DNA from: Phytophthora sp. 'mugwort' | Taxonomy: Eukaryota > Oomycota > Peronosporomycetes > Peronosporales > Peronosporaceae | Reading direction: 5' to 3' | Length of the DNA stretch: 64,000 nt | NCBI GenBank assembly: GCA_033558025.1 | Contig: JAUCEF010000018.1 | Location: forward strand, 1,736,001 to 1,800,000 | In this document: in pieces, positions 21,901 through 35,100 of the stretch | How positions within the stretch are numbered: position 1 is the first letter of the stretch | How the letters are laid out: each line of letters starts with the position of its first letter | Notes under the pieces: generated by a model | What the model saw: the letters and a program-made list of their open reading frames with translations, nothing else | What the model was told of the DNA's origin: nothing | Databases searched by the model: none | Translations under genes and position numbers: made by a program

Positions 21901-22654
21901 ACGGGTTGCGAATACACGTCTTGATGGTCGTTAGAACCTGCTCTTGGGTCGAGTTGCTCATGTCCACGTGGACAATCTGCATGTCCCTTAACGCGTTCAT
22001 CCCCTTAAATGTCAACGTCTTGTTTAACGGGATATTTGAGGCGCTTAACGTCACGAGACCCCCAAGAAGTCGGACGTGGATGTTCAGGGTACTCGAGATC
22101 TCGCACTGCACCTTGTCCCGTCCTATCATGTCCCGTGCAAATTGGTCCCATGCCTTCTTGTCTTGAATGGATAGCGTCGAGTTGGGGAAAACCTGGTCGC
22201 TGCTGCCGTGGGTTATCGTCATGGCTGGGGACTGGAAGGTGCCGACTTCAAGACCCTCATATTTAATATGGAACGAGGCGGGCTCCACAGTGGCTGGGAA
22301 CGGGGACGCCGCCAGGAGACTCAGACTCAGATTAAGAGTGACAGAGCTAGCGCGGGGCTGACTTAGACCCATCCTCTCCATGTGCATCACTGTGTCCGTG
22401 ATGGCCTTGGTGGCAAGGCGACTGATCTGGCTGGCTACGATCAAGTATGAAAGACCGCACACCAGCAGCACCGCGCCCGTGACGGTGGCCAGACGACGTC
22501 TGTACCACGGCTTGGTGGACTTCTTCCGGGGCTTGTAGCCGTCCTCATGAAGCCCCAGCAGCGGCTGCTGCGCCGCCAGGCGCTCGTCCAAATCCAGCTC
22601 GTCCTCGTGGTCCTCCATCAGATTTGACTTTCCTTGATAAGCGTTCTTCTTCAA
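18955..22654 (-). CDS. Membrane-anchored LEA2/DUF3712-like repeat protein (4 exons)
   Basis: Deduced structure: complement of 18955-19307, 19379-19598, 19727-21039 and 21130-22654. All introns are GT-AG, and the coding total of 3411 bases is a whole number of codons (1136 aa). Residues 1-54 are acidic then basic and cytosolic by the positive-inside rule. One transmembrane segment (about 55-75, ending GLSYLIVAS) follows, then about 1,000 lumenal or extracellular residues of repeated beta-rich units. Each unit has an I.NPS-type motif (CIRNPSITTIRPVGALCLNA, EIRNPSVFIVSIGAL, VQNPSIMQTKLGSLVLDV, ELRNPFSESITVTGVDLEL) as in LEA2/DUF3712 domains. Many N-glycosylation sequons are present. The tail is Cys-rich (GCFSCCQGSHCSDRVPLCPR). 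Fungal Tag1-like vacuolar proteins share this architecture, but function is unknown. A second Met at codon 13 is possible. Confidence 0.8.
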
Positions 22655-22740
22655 CTAATGGGGGCAATATTATATGCATGATGAAAGTGCCTCAATCGAA
22701 TGACATGTACCTCGTCCGACTGACGTCATTATTGTCAAAA
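22655..22740. promoter_or_regulatory. 86-bp bidirectional promoter
   Basis: Only 86 bases separate the start codons of the LEA2-like gene (minus) and the MYST acetyltransferase (plus). TCATT-type initiator cores occur on both strands: TCATTATTGTCAAA at 22726-22739 facing right, and TCATTCGATTGAG (complement of 22691-22703) facing left. Leaders of about 15-40 bases are implied. If translation starts at the second Met of the minus gene, the gap is 122 bases. Confidence 0.6.
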
Positions 22741-24681
<1,941 letters not shown>

Positions 24682-24841
24682 AAGGCCAAGCGAGAGGTAC
24701 TGTAATTTCATATCGCGTTGGTTGGAAGTCTGTGGAACTTGCTCTACTGGTTTCTATTTACTGTCTCGCGTGGTCTCTACTTCATGTTTGTCTCCATACG
24801 TTTGTTCTAGATCCTATGTGTGTGTTATCTTCTACATGTAG

Positions 24842-25186
24842 TTATGGGATTGCTATCTTTTGGCAAGCCGCCTGGAACTCTTGCTTCTGTGCTGGAGTCA
24901 TTTCGTTCTGCACGGTCTGGAGGACGTCGGTCAGACCACTGCTCTCCACTGACTTGGAGCACTGCAGGTGATACCATTCCATGAGCATGAAGCCCTCGAC
25001 GTGGACGAACATGAGTCCGATTTGCCACTCGCCCTTAACGATGCACTTGGAGCAGAATTGACACGTGGTGGTGGCGATAGGTGCAATGCGAGCCACGGGC
25101 TGGTCACAGCGACTCCACGAAGTGCTGGAGCGCGGACTGATGCCTGGAGGCGGCACTTGTGGGAGCTGGTCCATCTGGACATTCAT
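24842..25186 (-). CDS. Small single PARP-type zinc-finger protein (copy A)
   Basis: The 114-aa single-exon product consists of a Pro-rich N-terminus (QLPQVPPPGISPRSSTSWSR), one PARP/DNA-ligase-type zinc finger and a short charged C-terminal helix (EMTPAQKQEFQAACQ). The ligands fit CX2CX27HX2C: C42, C45, H73, C76, with the conserved I-x-K-G after the first pair and W-Y-H-x-x-C at the end. In PARP1 and DNA ligase III such fingers read DNA breaks. Here no catalytic domain is attached, so it may be a free nick-binding or adaptor protein (inference). The ATG at codon 5 is an alternative start. A close paralogue lies 1.1 kb upstream on the same strand. Confidence 0.8.
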   Translation of the reverse strand: MNVQMDQLPQVPPPGISPRSSTSWSRCDQPVARIAPIATTTCQFCSKCIVKGEWQIGLMFVHVEGFMLMEWYHLQCSKSVESSGLTDVLQTVQNEMTPAQKQEFQAACQKIAIP

Positions 25187-26331
25187 CTAGTTGTTGTACG
25201 GGTCTGTGGTGTCAATTGGGTTTGCGTCAAGGGGGTGGGAACTTGGTGTTGAGGTGGTGCTGGAAACGAGAATGGACAGACAGGGCTTGGGGGGTCAGCG
25301 ACCGAGTTAACAGTTAGGGGAAAAGCTTGCTTGGTCGTTTGTGCGAGAGGTGGTGAATCCACAAATGCAGATGGGGCCCAAGCGTTTTCTTGGTTTGGCC
25401 GACGATACAGAAACGAGTACGACTAGACACTCGGAAGGTGACGATCATAAACTGTGGTACGTACGCTGGGATATTATCGTCTGTACACGACGCAAAGAAA
25501 GAAAAAGACTCATCTTTCTAGGTGCGCTTGATTTTGTCGTATCAAACCCAGTCTCATACGACTTCGAAATCGATGGCTGCCTTTTATCATGGCTGCTCTT
25601 TTATCAGGTATGGCGGCTAATCTTGGGTGGCTGAATGGGGGATTCTCGCTGTTGAATAGAAGCATGACGTAGGCTTGATTTGTAGTACGGTATAACAACA
25701 CTGTGTAGAACTAGCTGTACCAATCAAATTTCTGTGCTCTTTGCAAATTGTGATGCAGTTGAAGCAATCCGATCCCGCTACGGAGAGCAACGCATAAATA
25801 CAAGTATTCCGGTGACTATGACATTCCAAAATATTGTCTCTACATGAGTACTATCTTACGGGTCGCAGGAGTACTGTCCTACCGGTACTACATCGAAAAC
25901 AGAACGTGGGTATTGTTCAAGGTGATTAGTATCAAAGATCCAAGAGAAACAGCCACAGTGGCTACTGTACAATCTTACCACCGCGTACATATGATGCGTT
26001 CAGATTTGTTAAGATCGTAGATTGCTGCCTCTGCAATCCCGACTACAAAATATACGTAGTCCCGAAAGAAAAGCATTGCGGCCGTCGCCAAATAAAACCT
26101 TGGCAAGATTTATTACGCGATACGTTTGATTCTACTTTTGTTTACTGGTTTCTTCAATCTACTCTTGCATGGCTTTTTCTTCGCATTCCATTCTCGTTCT
26201 ACCCTCACTCGGGGCGTGCTCTACACTACTGTGCTCTTAACAAAACATCTACTGTACTTGACTTTTGCGCAACGATACTCGGACGACACTCGACGTCGAT
26301 ACATTTCATGAGCGCAGGGCGGCTCCGCGGG
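25187..26331. other. Spacer between the two zf-PARP genes
   Basis: No gene is recognised in 1.1 kb. The frame at 25341-25634 (+) is open but has no family resemblance. The spacer presumably holds the promoter of copy A and the 3' region of copy B. Confidence 0.45.
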
Positions 26332-26670
26332 TCATGTCACCTTCTGGCAAGCCGCCATGAACTCCTTCTTCTGTTCCGGAGTCATCTCGCTCTGCACCGT
26401 CTGCAAGACATCGGACAGGCCACTGCCCTGCAGCGACTTGGAGCACTGCAAATGATACCATTCCATGAGCATAAAGCCTTCGACATGGATGAACATGAGT
26501 CCGAGCTGCCACTCGCCTTTAGCGATGCACTTGGAGCAGACTTGACACGTCGTCGTAGCGATAGGAGCAACGCGGGCGACGGCCTGGTCACAGCGGCTCC
26601 ATGAAGTGCTAGAGCGTGGACTGATACCTGGAGGCGGCACTTGTGGGAGTTGGTCCATTTCAGTAGCCAT
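26332..26670 (-). CDS. Small single PARP-type zinc-finger protein (copy B)
   Basis: The 112-aa product is collinear with the protein at 24842-25186 and identical over most of its length. It shares MDQLPQVPPPGISPRSSTSW, differs at a few places such as CQFC/CQVC, and has the same finger ligands C42, C45, H73, C76 (CX2CX27HX2C). The C-terminal helix is EMTPEQKKEFMAACQKVT. Divergence is greatest just after the finger (SVESSGLTD versus SLQGSGLSD). Conservation of every ligand in both copies, with mainly conservative changes, suggests both are expressed and under selection, but this needs Ka/Ks. Confidence 0.8.
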   Translation of the reverse strand: MATEMDQLPQVPPPGISPRSSTSWSRCDQAVARVAPIATTTCQVCSKCIAKGEWQLGLMFIHVEGFMLMEWYHLQCSKSLQGSGLSDVLQTVQSEMTPEQKKEFMAACQKVT

Positions 26671-29113
26671 GGTCGACTGTGGACGGAGCTTTGGAGCTTG
26701 TAAGTGGGAGGAATGTTGACTCGAGACGAGACTGCAGGCTTAAGTATCTTCTCTCTGATTGAGGAATGCTGCAGACAAGGCTTGATACAGTTCAGCTAGA
26801 GCTTGTGCGAGGAGGAGCCGAATCTGAAACTGCAAATGGGAGATGACGGACGCAGACAGCAACACAGCAACAACAGCAGCTAACTGCGGTTGGTGGCTGC
26901 TTGGTGCCAGTAACTGCGGCGAGCTGTGATGCGATGTCGCGAACGAAACTGGGCCAGGCTTTTCCACCCAAAGTACTGCCTTGATTCACTGCGTTTGATC
27001 CGGGCCGCCTTCTGTCTTTCCAGCGACTTCCAAGACGATAGCTGGTTTACTATGTGGCGACGGATGTGTGGAGAAGAGAGTGAAAAGCGTTGTGTCTGCC
27101 GCCCACGAGGGGTGGAGCACTGGAGGCTCCAGTCCAAGCGCCTAGCTCTGTTCTGTCTTGACTCGCGAGTCGCAGCCGTTTTTTTCGCTGTCGTTAAAGA
27201 CTGGGTACTAGATAATCGTCCGATTGACTCTCTTACAACCGCACGACGTCATTGCCGACTTAGCCAAATCGCTGTGTGCTATGGAACTGACTAGGTTCTT
27301 TTTGTGGGGTGGGAGCAGAAAGACACAGTGGACATGTAGTATACCGATATACCTACAAGAGTTGACCCAAATGTCCATACACGCAAGAGTGAACGCGAGG
27401 GCGAGTATCATACAAAGGCCTTGTACGCCACAGGGCGAGTATCGCAGCGACACTACGCTTCGCTGCTCTTTTGTCGCCCAGCGTGCACTTGCAACTTGCA
27501 ACTGCTGGTCATGGGCGCCGCACAAAATTCTGCCGAGCCGGTCGGAGCCTGCCAGCTGGGCGACGGTTGTCCTGGTTGCACCGCGCTCGGAGCCCGAGCT
27601 CTGGAGCTCTGCCCGTTCTTCGGACTCTGTCGTCAAAGCCCGGGCTTGAACGGACGGACGTGCGAGCGGCACTAAAATTTGGTGTTGCCTTTTGTTCAAG
27701 AACTCGACTCCAATCCCGAAATGTCATCCCAGCACGCGTTATGAGGCAAAACTAACTTTTTTCGACGGGTCCCCGCCAGTGTCTTGCAGTGCAGACAATG
27801 CAGACACCATCTCGAGAAGGATGTCATGCGGTCGCAAGGGTGGCTTCGCTGTGGTTGTCCTGCCGTCGCCGGCGGGGACGTACAGGTTGAATCATATTTA
27901 GGGATTTTTGCGCAATGATACACAAATTTCTGGAGCCGAACTTCCAAACATTCTTTCGTGCCTGCCAGAGCGGAGCACTCCCTATATCATGTCGGTGCTT
28001 GTTTCCTGTTCGATTCAAGTTTTCTCTTGTTCCCGAGCGGAGTCTTGTCTGCCACATTTGTGTCATGGAGGACGAGCAGAGACACGACTTAAAGGAGACG
28101 AACGTGGTCGCCACATTGCCGGTGGACCGAAGAACGGATGTGCTTGCTCGACACGACCAAAGTCCCGGCATTCTACGTACAAAGTTTTTGGCTCACCTTC
28201 TGCCATCATACTTTATACTTTGGTATACTACTTGGTATTGCTCGAGAATCTCAAATTTTGCCCGTGATTTGTATGGAATCGTTTAAGGGTGCCGGCTCTC
28301 GGCCTAGTTTCGCCGTGGGCGTTAATAATCTACTGTAGTCTACAATAGTTGTTGCTCGAGCGCATCCGTTGGTCATACGTAGACCTGGTGACGATACGTG
28401 CTCAAGTGGCTACAAGTTTTTTTTCCTATAGCGATCCCAGAAAGCAGATGCCGCAGTGCAGTAGAGGTCGGTACACGTCTTGAAGAGAACAAGCGCGACA
28501 AAAACCTCCATGTATCAGCGCGACGTGGCATGACATGGCTCCAAGCAGCTCGCCCATAGGTCACTCAGCTAGACGAAGACGCAAACGATGGCCTATTTCC
28601 TTCGCTTCAACTACAAAGCTACGTGGGTTATTTCTTGTAGCATTCGTGAGCATTGTGCCAATTGGGCAGCCAAGCCGACAAGAAGAGACTTTGTCTATCG
28701 AAATGTAGAGAAGGCACTACAGTCTAGGCTGCTGCTGTGCCGTGACCATCTCCCAGTGTGTCAAAAATGCATATGTAAGCCTTCTATATGTGTTTTTACC
28801 TATAAGCAAAGACGCCCTATACCTACGATCATGCGAGTACTAGCACTACAGTAGATCAGCATATGCGCTGTGAGACTTCGTCAGATATTAATAACAAGCA
28901 AACAGACCGCGCCTTCAACGTATAAATGGCCATTTGTTTTTTTTTTCTTCTTTCTCAATCTTAACCAACACAAAGGCACGTCCCTGGATTCCTCCATGTC
29001 CTGCCTGCCAACCCGATATGCCTCTCCAGCACACAAAGCATTTCCAGTCTGTGCGGCCGGGACGAGTGGCAAAGGCTACATAATTTTACTCGCTCCTCGA
29101 GTTATCACCTCGC
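26671..29113. other. 2.4-kb region without supported genes
   Basis: Several short frames are open on both strands (for example 27224-27649 + and 27824-28171 -), but none has recognisable motifs, consistent codon use or a splice pattern I trust. There are no clear transposon domains either. Part of 26740-26990 is Gln/Ala/Ser-rich on the minus strand and could be leader sequence of zf-PARP copy B. Confidence 0.5.
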
Positions 29114-32100
29114 TTACATGAAGTCGTCCGTGCCGCTGCCGTCTTCCTGTGTGTCCAAATGCACCGCTCGGAACCGTTCATTGCTGTCACGGATCTCGTC
29201 CTCGCTGTCGTCATACTCCACTGTCTCGGCATCCGCGTCCACGTCCACCGTCTCAACGACCATATCGGACGAAGGCGCAGTCGGAGCACTCGAGCCGTCC
29301 TCGTGGTCGCCAAAGTCTCCTCCACCCATGTACCCATCGACGGAGTCAGCGTCCACAGCGTCCCCTTCACCGTCTAGTGCCGCCACCGTGGAGGTGTAGA
29401 GACGCACCGTCGGCACGGGCGGTTTGGCCTTCTCGTTCTTAGCCCACATTTTCCAGCCGTCTACCGGTGGAGACTCGTCATCAATGTGTGACTGGACAAA
29501 ATAAAAGTCCTCGTCCGACATCGTTCCAAGCAGGTTCTTGTTGGGCGAATACGAAATGTACCAGCGTCGTGCCTTACTAGGCATACAGCAGCGGAACAAC
29601 GTGTACTCAATGTCGCTCTTTACACAAGCGTACGTCAAGCAGTTGTCATGTATGTGAGACGTGTTCTCGTACACGCCGTTAACAGCAGCGTATCCGGCGC
29701 CTTCAACCAGGTATCGCCGCTGCTCTTCCTGGTACGGAATCTCCAACGCCTCGCCCAATCTCCACAGCGTCTCAAGTTTGGCTGGCTCGCGTCTCAACAT
29801 CGACAGACGTCCACCCAGACTAGGCTGCAACGACTCGAGACGTAGCCATTCGTACATCCATTCCCATTCGCTGCGATGCTCAGCTAACCATGTACTGACT
29901 GCCGGTACGCGTGCGCGCAGCTCTAGCACCAGAACCAATTGCCGGTATACAAAGAGAGGCACATGTGTGGTATTCACGTAACGCGAACGTAGATTCTCTC
30001 GGCTGCGCGCGGAGCTGAGCAAGCCGTAGTCGCTGTGGACCAGCGCCAGCTCCACGAGTTCCTTCTGGTAATCACACTCGTAACTTAACACACGTCGTAC
30101 GGCTAGCGCACAAGCGTCTACAACAGGCTGTCCCTTCCACCCCGTCTCGGTGCTTTGCAGGCAGTGCAGAAGAGCACGCAACAATCGCGTCGATGTCTCG
30201 CGGTCTCCCAAACTCAACCGCAGCAATAGTTCACACGTCGTCTCTGCTTCTTCCTCGAGAGCTGAGTCGAAGAAGACATCGTTGAGCAATGCACCGCGAC
30301 TCAAAGGGCTCAATCCCTCAAGAACCTGAGCTCCAGTAGGCAGGTCTCCGCTCGACAAAGAGTGCCGCTGGAGGTCCTCACTGAACCCGAAAGCACGGAG
30401 ATCCTGTAGCACTGACTTCGTCGATGATGCCGCCATGTCCGTGTAGTACAGCATGAATCCATCAAGCTCTACGCGTGACGCAGTTGCTGCCGATTCGTCC
30501 TTCACAGTGTCATCAATTGGTGTGCCGTATTTGGTAAGCATACTCCGAACCTGCTGCTCCACAACCGGACTGTTTGTCGCACTACTGAGCGACACAGAGA
30601 AGAACATTTTGAGCTCTTCGTGGCCTAAGCCAGGATTGCCCTCTGCTCCTCCCGGTGACTGGTAGTCTTCGAAAATCTCGGTCAACGCGTGCTCAGCCTT
30701 CTCCGATAGAACCGTGCGGTGCGGATACTGGGTGCTACTCTCCGTAAGCAGGGGCTCCGTCATGCGCCTAGGGAGCCCCAAAATGGCGATAACCGCCTCT
30801 AACAGATACTGGTAGTCCGGTGACGCGTATCGTGAAGCCGTCGGTTGCAATGTCGAAGACGGGAACGCATCTTTCAGTGCGCTAGGGCCGCGATCACATA
30901 GGAAAAAGTTAATCAAGCGTGCAATCATCTCCAGCTGTTGTAGTTGAGTTCTCGCCGTGGCACTGATTTCGGCGCAGTTGCGTAGGAGCATGAAACATTC
31001 TTCCAGATGGGACTGCTGCACGATCGACGTCTGGTCCAAGAAACAAGCGATGGCCTCCAAAAACGCACGGACGACAGCTGTATCAGTTGCTGCCGCTGCT
31101 TTAGCACTCGCTTCATCCAAAGTGGCCTGCTCTTCTTTCCGGTGCGCCTCGTACGCCGTAAGTGCTCGCGATACAAGGTGTACAAACGACTGACGGGCAA
31201 TCGAGTCAGGACACTCGAACAACAATCCACGCAACCAGAGAATGCGCTTTGATGTCGATAGTGCTGAGAACAAGCGTGCACATATCGCCTTGGATCGTGT
31301 AAACTTGGACGCCAGCACCGTGATCCACCGTGCAATCCCATGTTTTTCTCGTGAATGAAGCAACACACTGAGCACGAACTCGACTCCGATTTCCGTTAGC
31401 GTCATTTGGATTTCTTCGTCCGCTCGCCCGGCTGGAACGGCTAAAGCCGTAAGTGGAGCGGGCGGAGCTAACGCGTCGTTTAACTGTGGCGAAGGAGGTA
31501 AAGCCATAGGGACATCATCTCCCGCTGCTGGGACCGGAGGGTCTTTAATGTACTGGGACTGCACCATCTCGCGTAAGAATTCGTGGAATTCCACATCAAA
31601 TAGGTACGAGTTTTGCAGGAAAATCTCGTTGGATTTCCACACTTCTGCTTCGTACTCGCAGCGCTCTTCATCTGGAGCAGCAACAACAACATCACGAGAC
31701 GTTTGAGTTCCAGCTTCACCATTAGCGGCTGGTGTCGCCTCAGGCTCAACGGGAATAACCTTTTCGTAAAACAGCATTAGTGCGTTGCTGAACACTTCCA
31801 TCTCCATCGAGTTGTTCGACCCGTGCCATGAGCGTCGTTGCACTCCTCCAAAACACTCCGCCTCGATGTTAGCTGGGTCAAATGGCGTCACGTCTTCGTC
31901 ATCATACTTGAACCACTTTTCAGACATGTGGTCGTAGATAAATGAATAATAGTGACCACCTTGGGCTACTCCAGAATGCACCAGAATACCCTTCAGTCGG
32001 TATTCATAATTAGGGTCCGACCTGGTGCTGCTCTTGTCGTCGCCTTCGCCGCTGTTCTCCTCAGTTAGACTTCTTGGGGAAGCACTAAGTTTAATACTTG

Positions 32101-35100
32101 ACTTCGGTGACAATGAAGACGAACAAGTTGGGATCGCTGGCGTGTCACCGTTCACATCGGCCATAAATTCGTCTGATTCACTTGAGTCATCAGATGCCAT
32201 GTCTTCGTCCGTCGACGTCTCTTCACGTTCTTGCTGCAAGTTTGAGCGAGCTTCTTGCTCTTCAATACCCGCCTTGGTGTATGGTTTCATGCTCAGACGC
32301 ATGGGGAACGAGCATCTGTTGTTCAACTTTACAGTCTCGAAGGTTGTGTAGTCCAAATCGAAGCGCTTCAAGTGAAGAATCAGCAGGTTGGGAAGCGAAC
32401 CAAAGCACGTTCGCCGCACAGCGGCCTTCTTGGTGGCACAAAGCTCGCATTCCACCTTGTTGTCGCCATCCATGAGCTCCCCTTCAACGAACGCACTAAG
32501 TGATTCCTCAATGCTTTCCTTTCCACGGATCTGCAATTCGAGACGAATAAATGGCTCTTCACGTTCGTATCGGTGTCCACAATCTTTCGGAAGCTTCTGA
32601 GAAATGAGTTTCCCACCAAGCACGTCCTGGAGACATTTCGTGCCTTGTGGCGTCGTTTTTAGACCCGTTTCTAGACGATCCAACAGCTTATCACAAAACT
32701 CCGTCGCATCATTCTGCTGGTAGACCGAAAACTCGAGATTCAGACAAGTGCACGAGTCAACAAACGCCTTCGGGTTGAAGTAACGCATTTCACTATCACG
32801 CAAGTAGCAAAACGTGCGCTGAAGTTGACGAAGAACTTCCAAAGTCGCGTCAGTGCCCGTCAACTCCGGCTGTAAAATCACATAGCGACCATTTTCATTT
32901 CCTGGTCGCCCCTCTGTCAAGACGAACGTCGCCTCGCCGCCATTGTCGTATCGCATCGTGTGCTGACCTGTCTGCTCCTCGTATCCCACAACATTTGCTT
33001 CGTAGACCCGACCACCCAAACACTCTAGCGCCACACGACAGCCTAGCAAGCGCTCTGGAAACTTTTCCGCCTCGGCTTTCGTGGGTTCTTGAGGAGTGGG
33101 ACGCGGGGCCACCTTGGCACCTAGCAATCCTTGACGCAGTGTAGGGTGCATGAACAGCTGCTGCAAGAAAGAGTTCATGTAGCACGAACACCCCTGGTTT
33201 TTCAGCCCAACGTGCTCCCCATTACCCCGTGTTTCAATGTTGTTCTCTTGGCCCCACTTAAACCGCAGCGCATCACTCCGCGTGAACAGCTTCGTCAGGC
33301 GACTGTGCAAGTCATGCAAGATACTGGCATCTGAAGAGATTGCACTCGCTAGAAGCTTGAACGCTGGACGTCGTGTCTCCAGTGACACACACAGCGGACA
33401 GCGATGGCGATCTTCAGATGGTAACGTGAATAAACACTCCTCATAAACGACGTCTACGATGTCGCGAGCAATTCCAGCTCGCACATCAGTGTGTACCACC
33501 AACACTTCGCGCAAAAACTCCAAGAAACCAATCAGTACTTCGCCCGACCGCTCGTTACAAGCTAGAAATTTGCTCGAAAAGCCGCGACGCAACTTTGCCA
33601 CTACGGCCTGGGCCAGCTTTTGGCAATACGAAGACGACTTGCCGCCCTCGATACGTGCCAGCGAGCAAAGCATACGTGTGTACTGATCGCATGGCGCAGT
33701 CACACTTTCGATGCGCTCGACGGATTGAATACACTCCTCAAATACCACCTCAGCTGCCGCGTCGGACGCCTTGCATACAGACTCCAACGATGAGAGCCAC
33801 TGGTCCCGCACTTGCTCCGATTCAAACTTCGTAAAAATATCGACAATGATAGCACGTGGTTCCAGCGCCTTAATGTACTTGGCCGCTGCATCTTGTGCAA
33901 TGGACACGATCGATTCCACGGTCTTCACAGCATCGACCAATATACGATACGCCGTCTTCTTCGCAGGGGTCTTCTCCTCGACGCGCGTGTATTCAGATAC
34001 CACGAGCTCCGCGATCTTGAGCACCAACTGATCATAACGCCTTTGCTCCACAATAATTTTCGCCCTCGGGGCCTCGTCTGCATTATCGCCAGGTCCAGCC
34101 AGCGAATCGCTGCCAGAAAGCACCTCAGCCGGGACTTCTCCGCTTGCAGTAGCCGAATAGAGCCCATTATCATGACCCGAGTCGAAGAGGCAAAACTTCA
34201 GGATACGAAGAGCCACCGCAGCACCTTCATTAAAAGAGCTTTCGTGGAAGTTGGCGTTAATAAAATATGATAGCACTTCGTGAAAGCCACCTCCAGAAAT
34301 GAAACGCTTTAGATACGTTTGTGCAAACGGGATCTTAGCGACATCTGAAGGCAGCAGCAGCGCATCCATAATCTGTAACGTGTAAATAGCCTGATGGGAA
34401 GATATTCCCTTCACCAAAGACGACCAATCGGGTTTGCTCCTTCCATTGACCGAGTCATTCGAGGGGGAGCTCATATTCACATCTCCGTCACTCATATCAG
34501 TCGCGCCGATGTTGGAAACACGGCTCAGAAGCTCCTCGCTAGTAGGAATCTGCTTCAAAAAGGCCCACAGCAACTCGTGAACACAATGGCCTTCCACAAT
34601 ATCGAGTACACGGAACAGAATCCCAAAGTATGAGGCATCACGAGCAATCACTAGACCGGGGTGGTGCTTCGACAAAAGAGGTGAAGGAGAAGAAGGCGGT
34701 TCTTTTCCTACCAAACTCATCGCTTGATCCTGTTCCATTCCACTCGAGCTAGAACGCTGCACAACCGAGTTAAACATCAGTACACGCAACTCACTGGACT
34801 CTGTGATCTGCAAATCTGCAAGTGTCTTTTGATCGCCCGTAACTGCCGACCCAGATAAGAGGATTTTCGTCTGTTGCATTGGATGGCCCACCAATCTTTC
34901 AATTTGCTTGCGGAAATGCCACAACGTCTGGTTCGAGTACGCAGATGCCTGCATCGTTCGCACCGCATCGTGGCTTGAGGCTGCACCGGCCGAAACGCCC
35001 ACTCCGCTTGTGTTAGACGAAGGGATCCGCTGCGCAATGACCTTAATGGTAAAGTACGCCCCGCGACCGCTCAGACCATGTGGGACAAAGGTCTGCTTCT

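Noticed and set aside
26671..29113. Possible hidden gene or transposon in the 2.4-kb gap
   Set aside because: No catalytic motif, repeat pair or splice-consistent frame was found. The open frames are short and uncorrelated.
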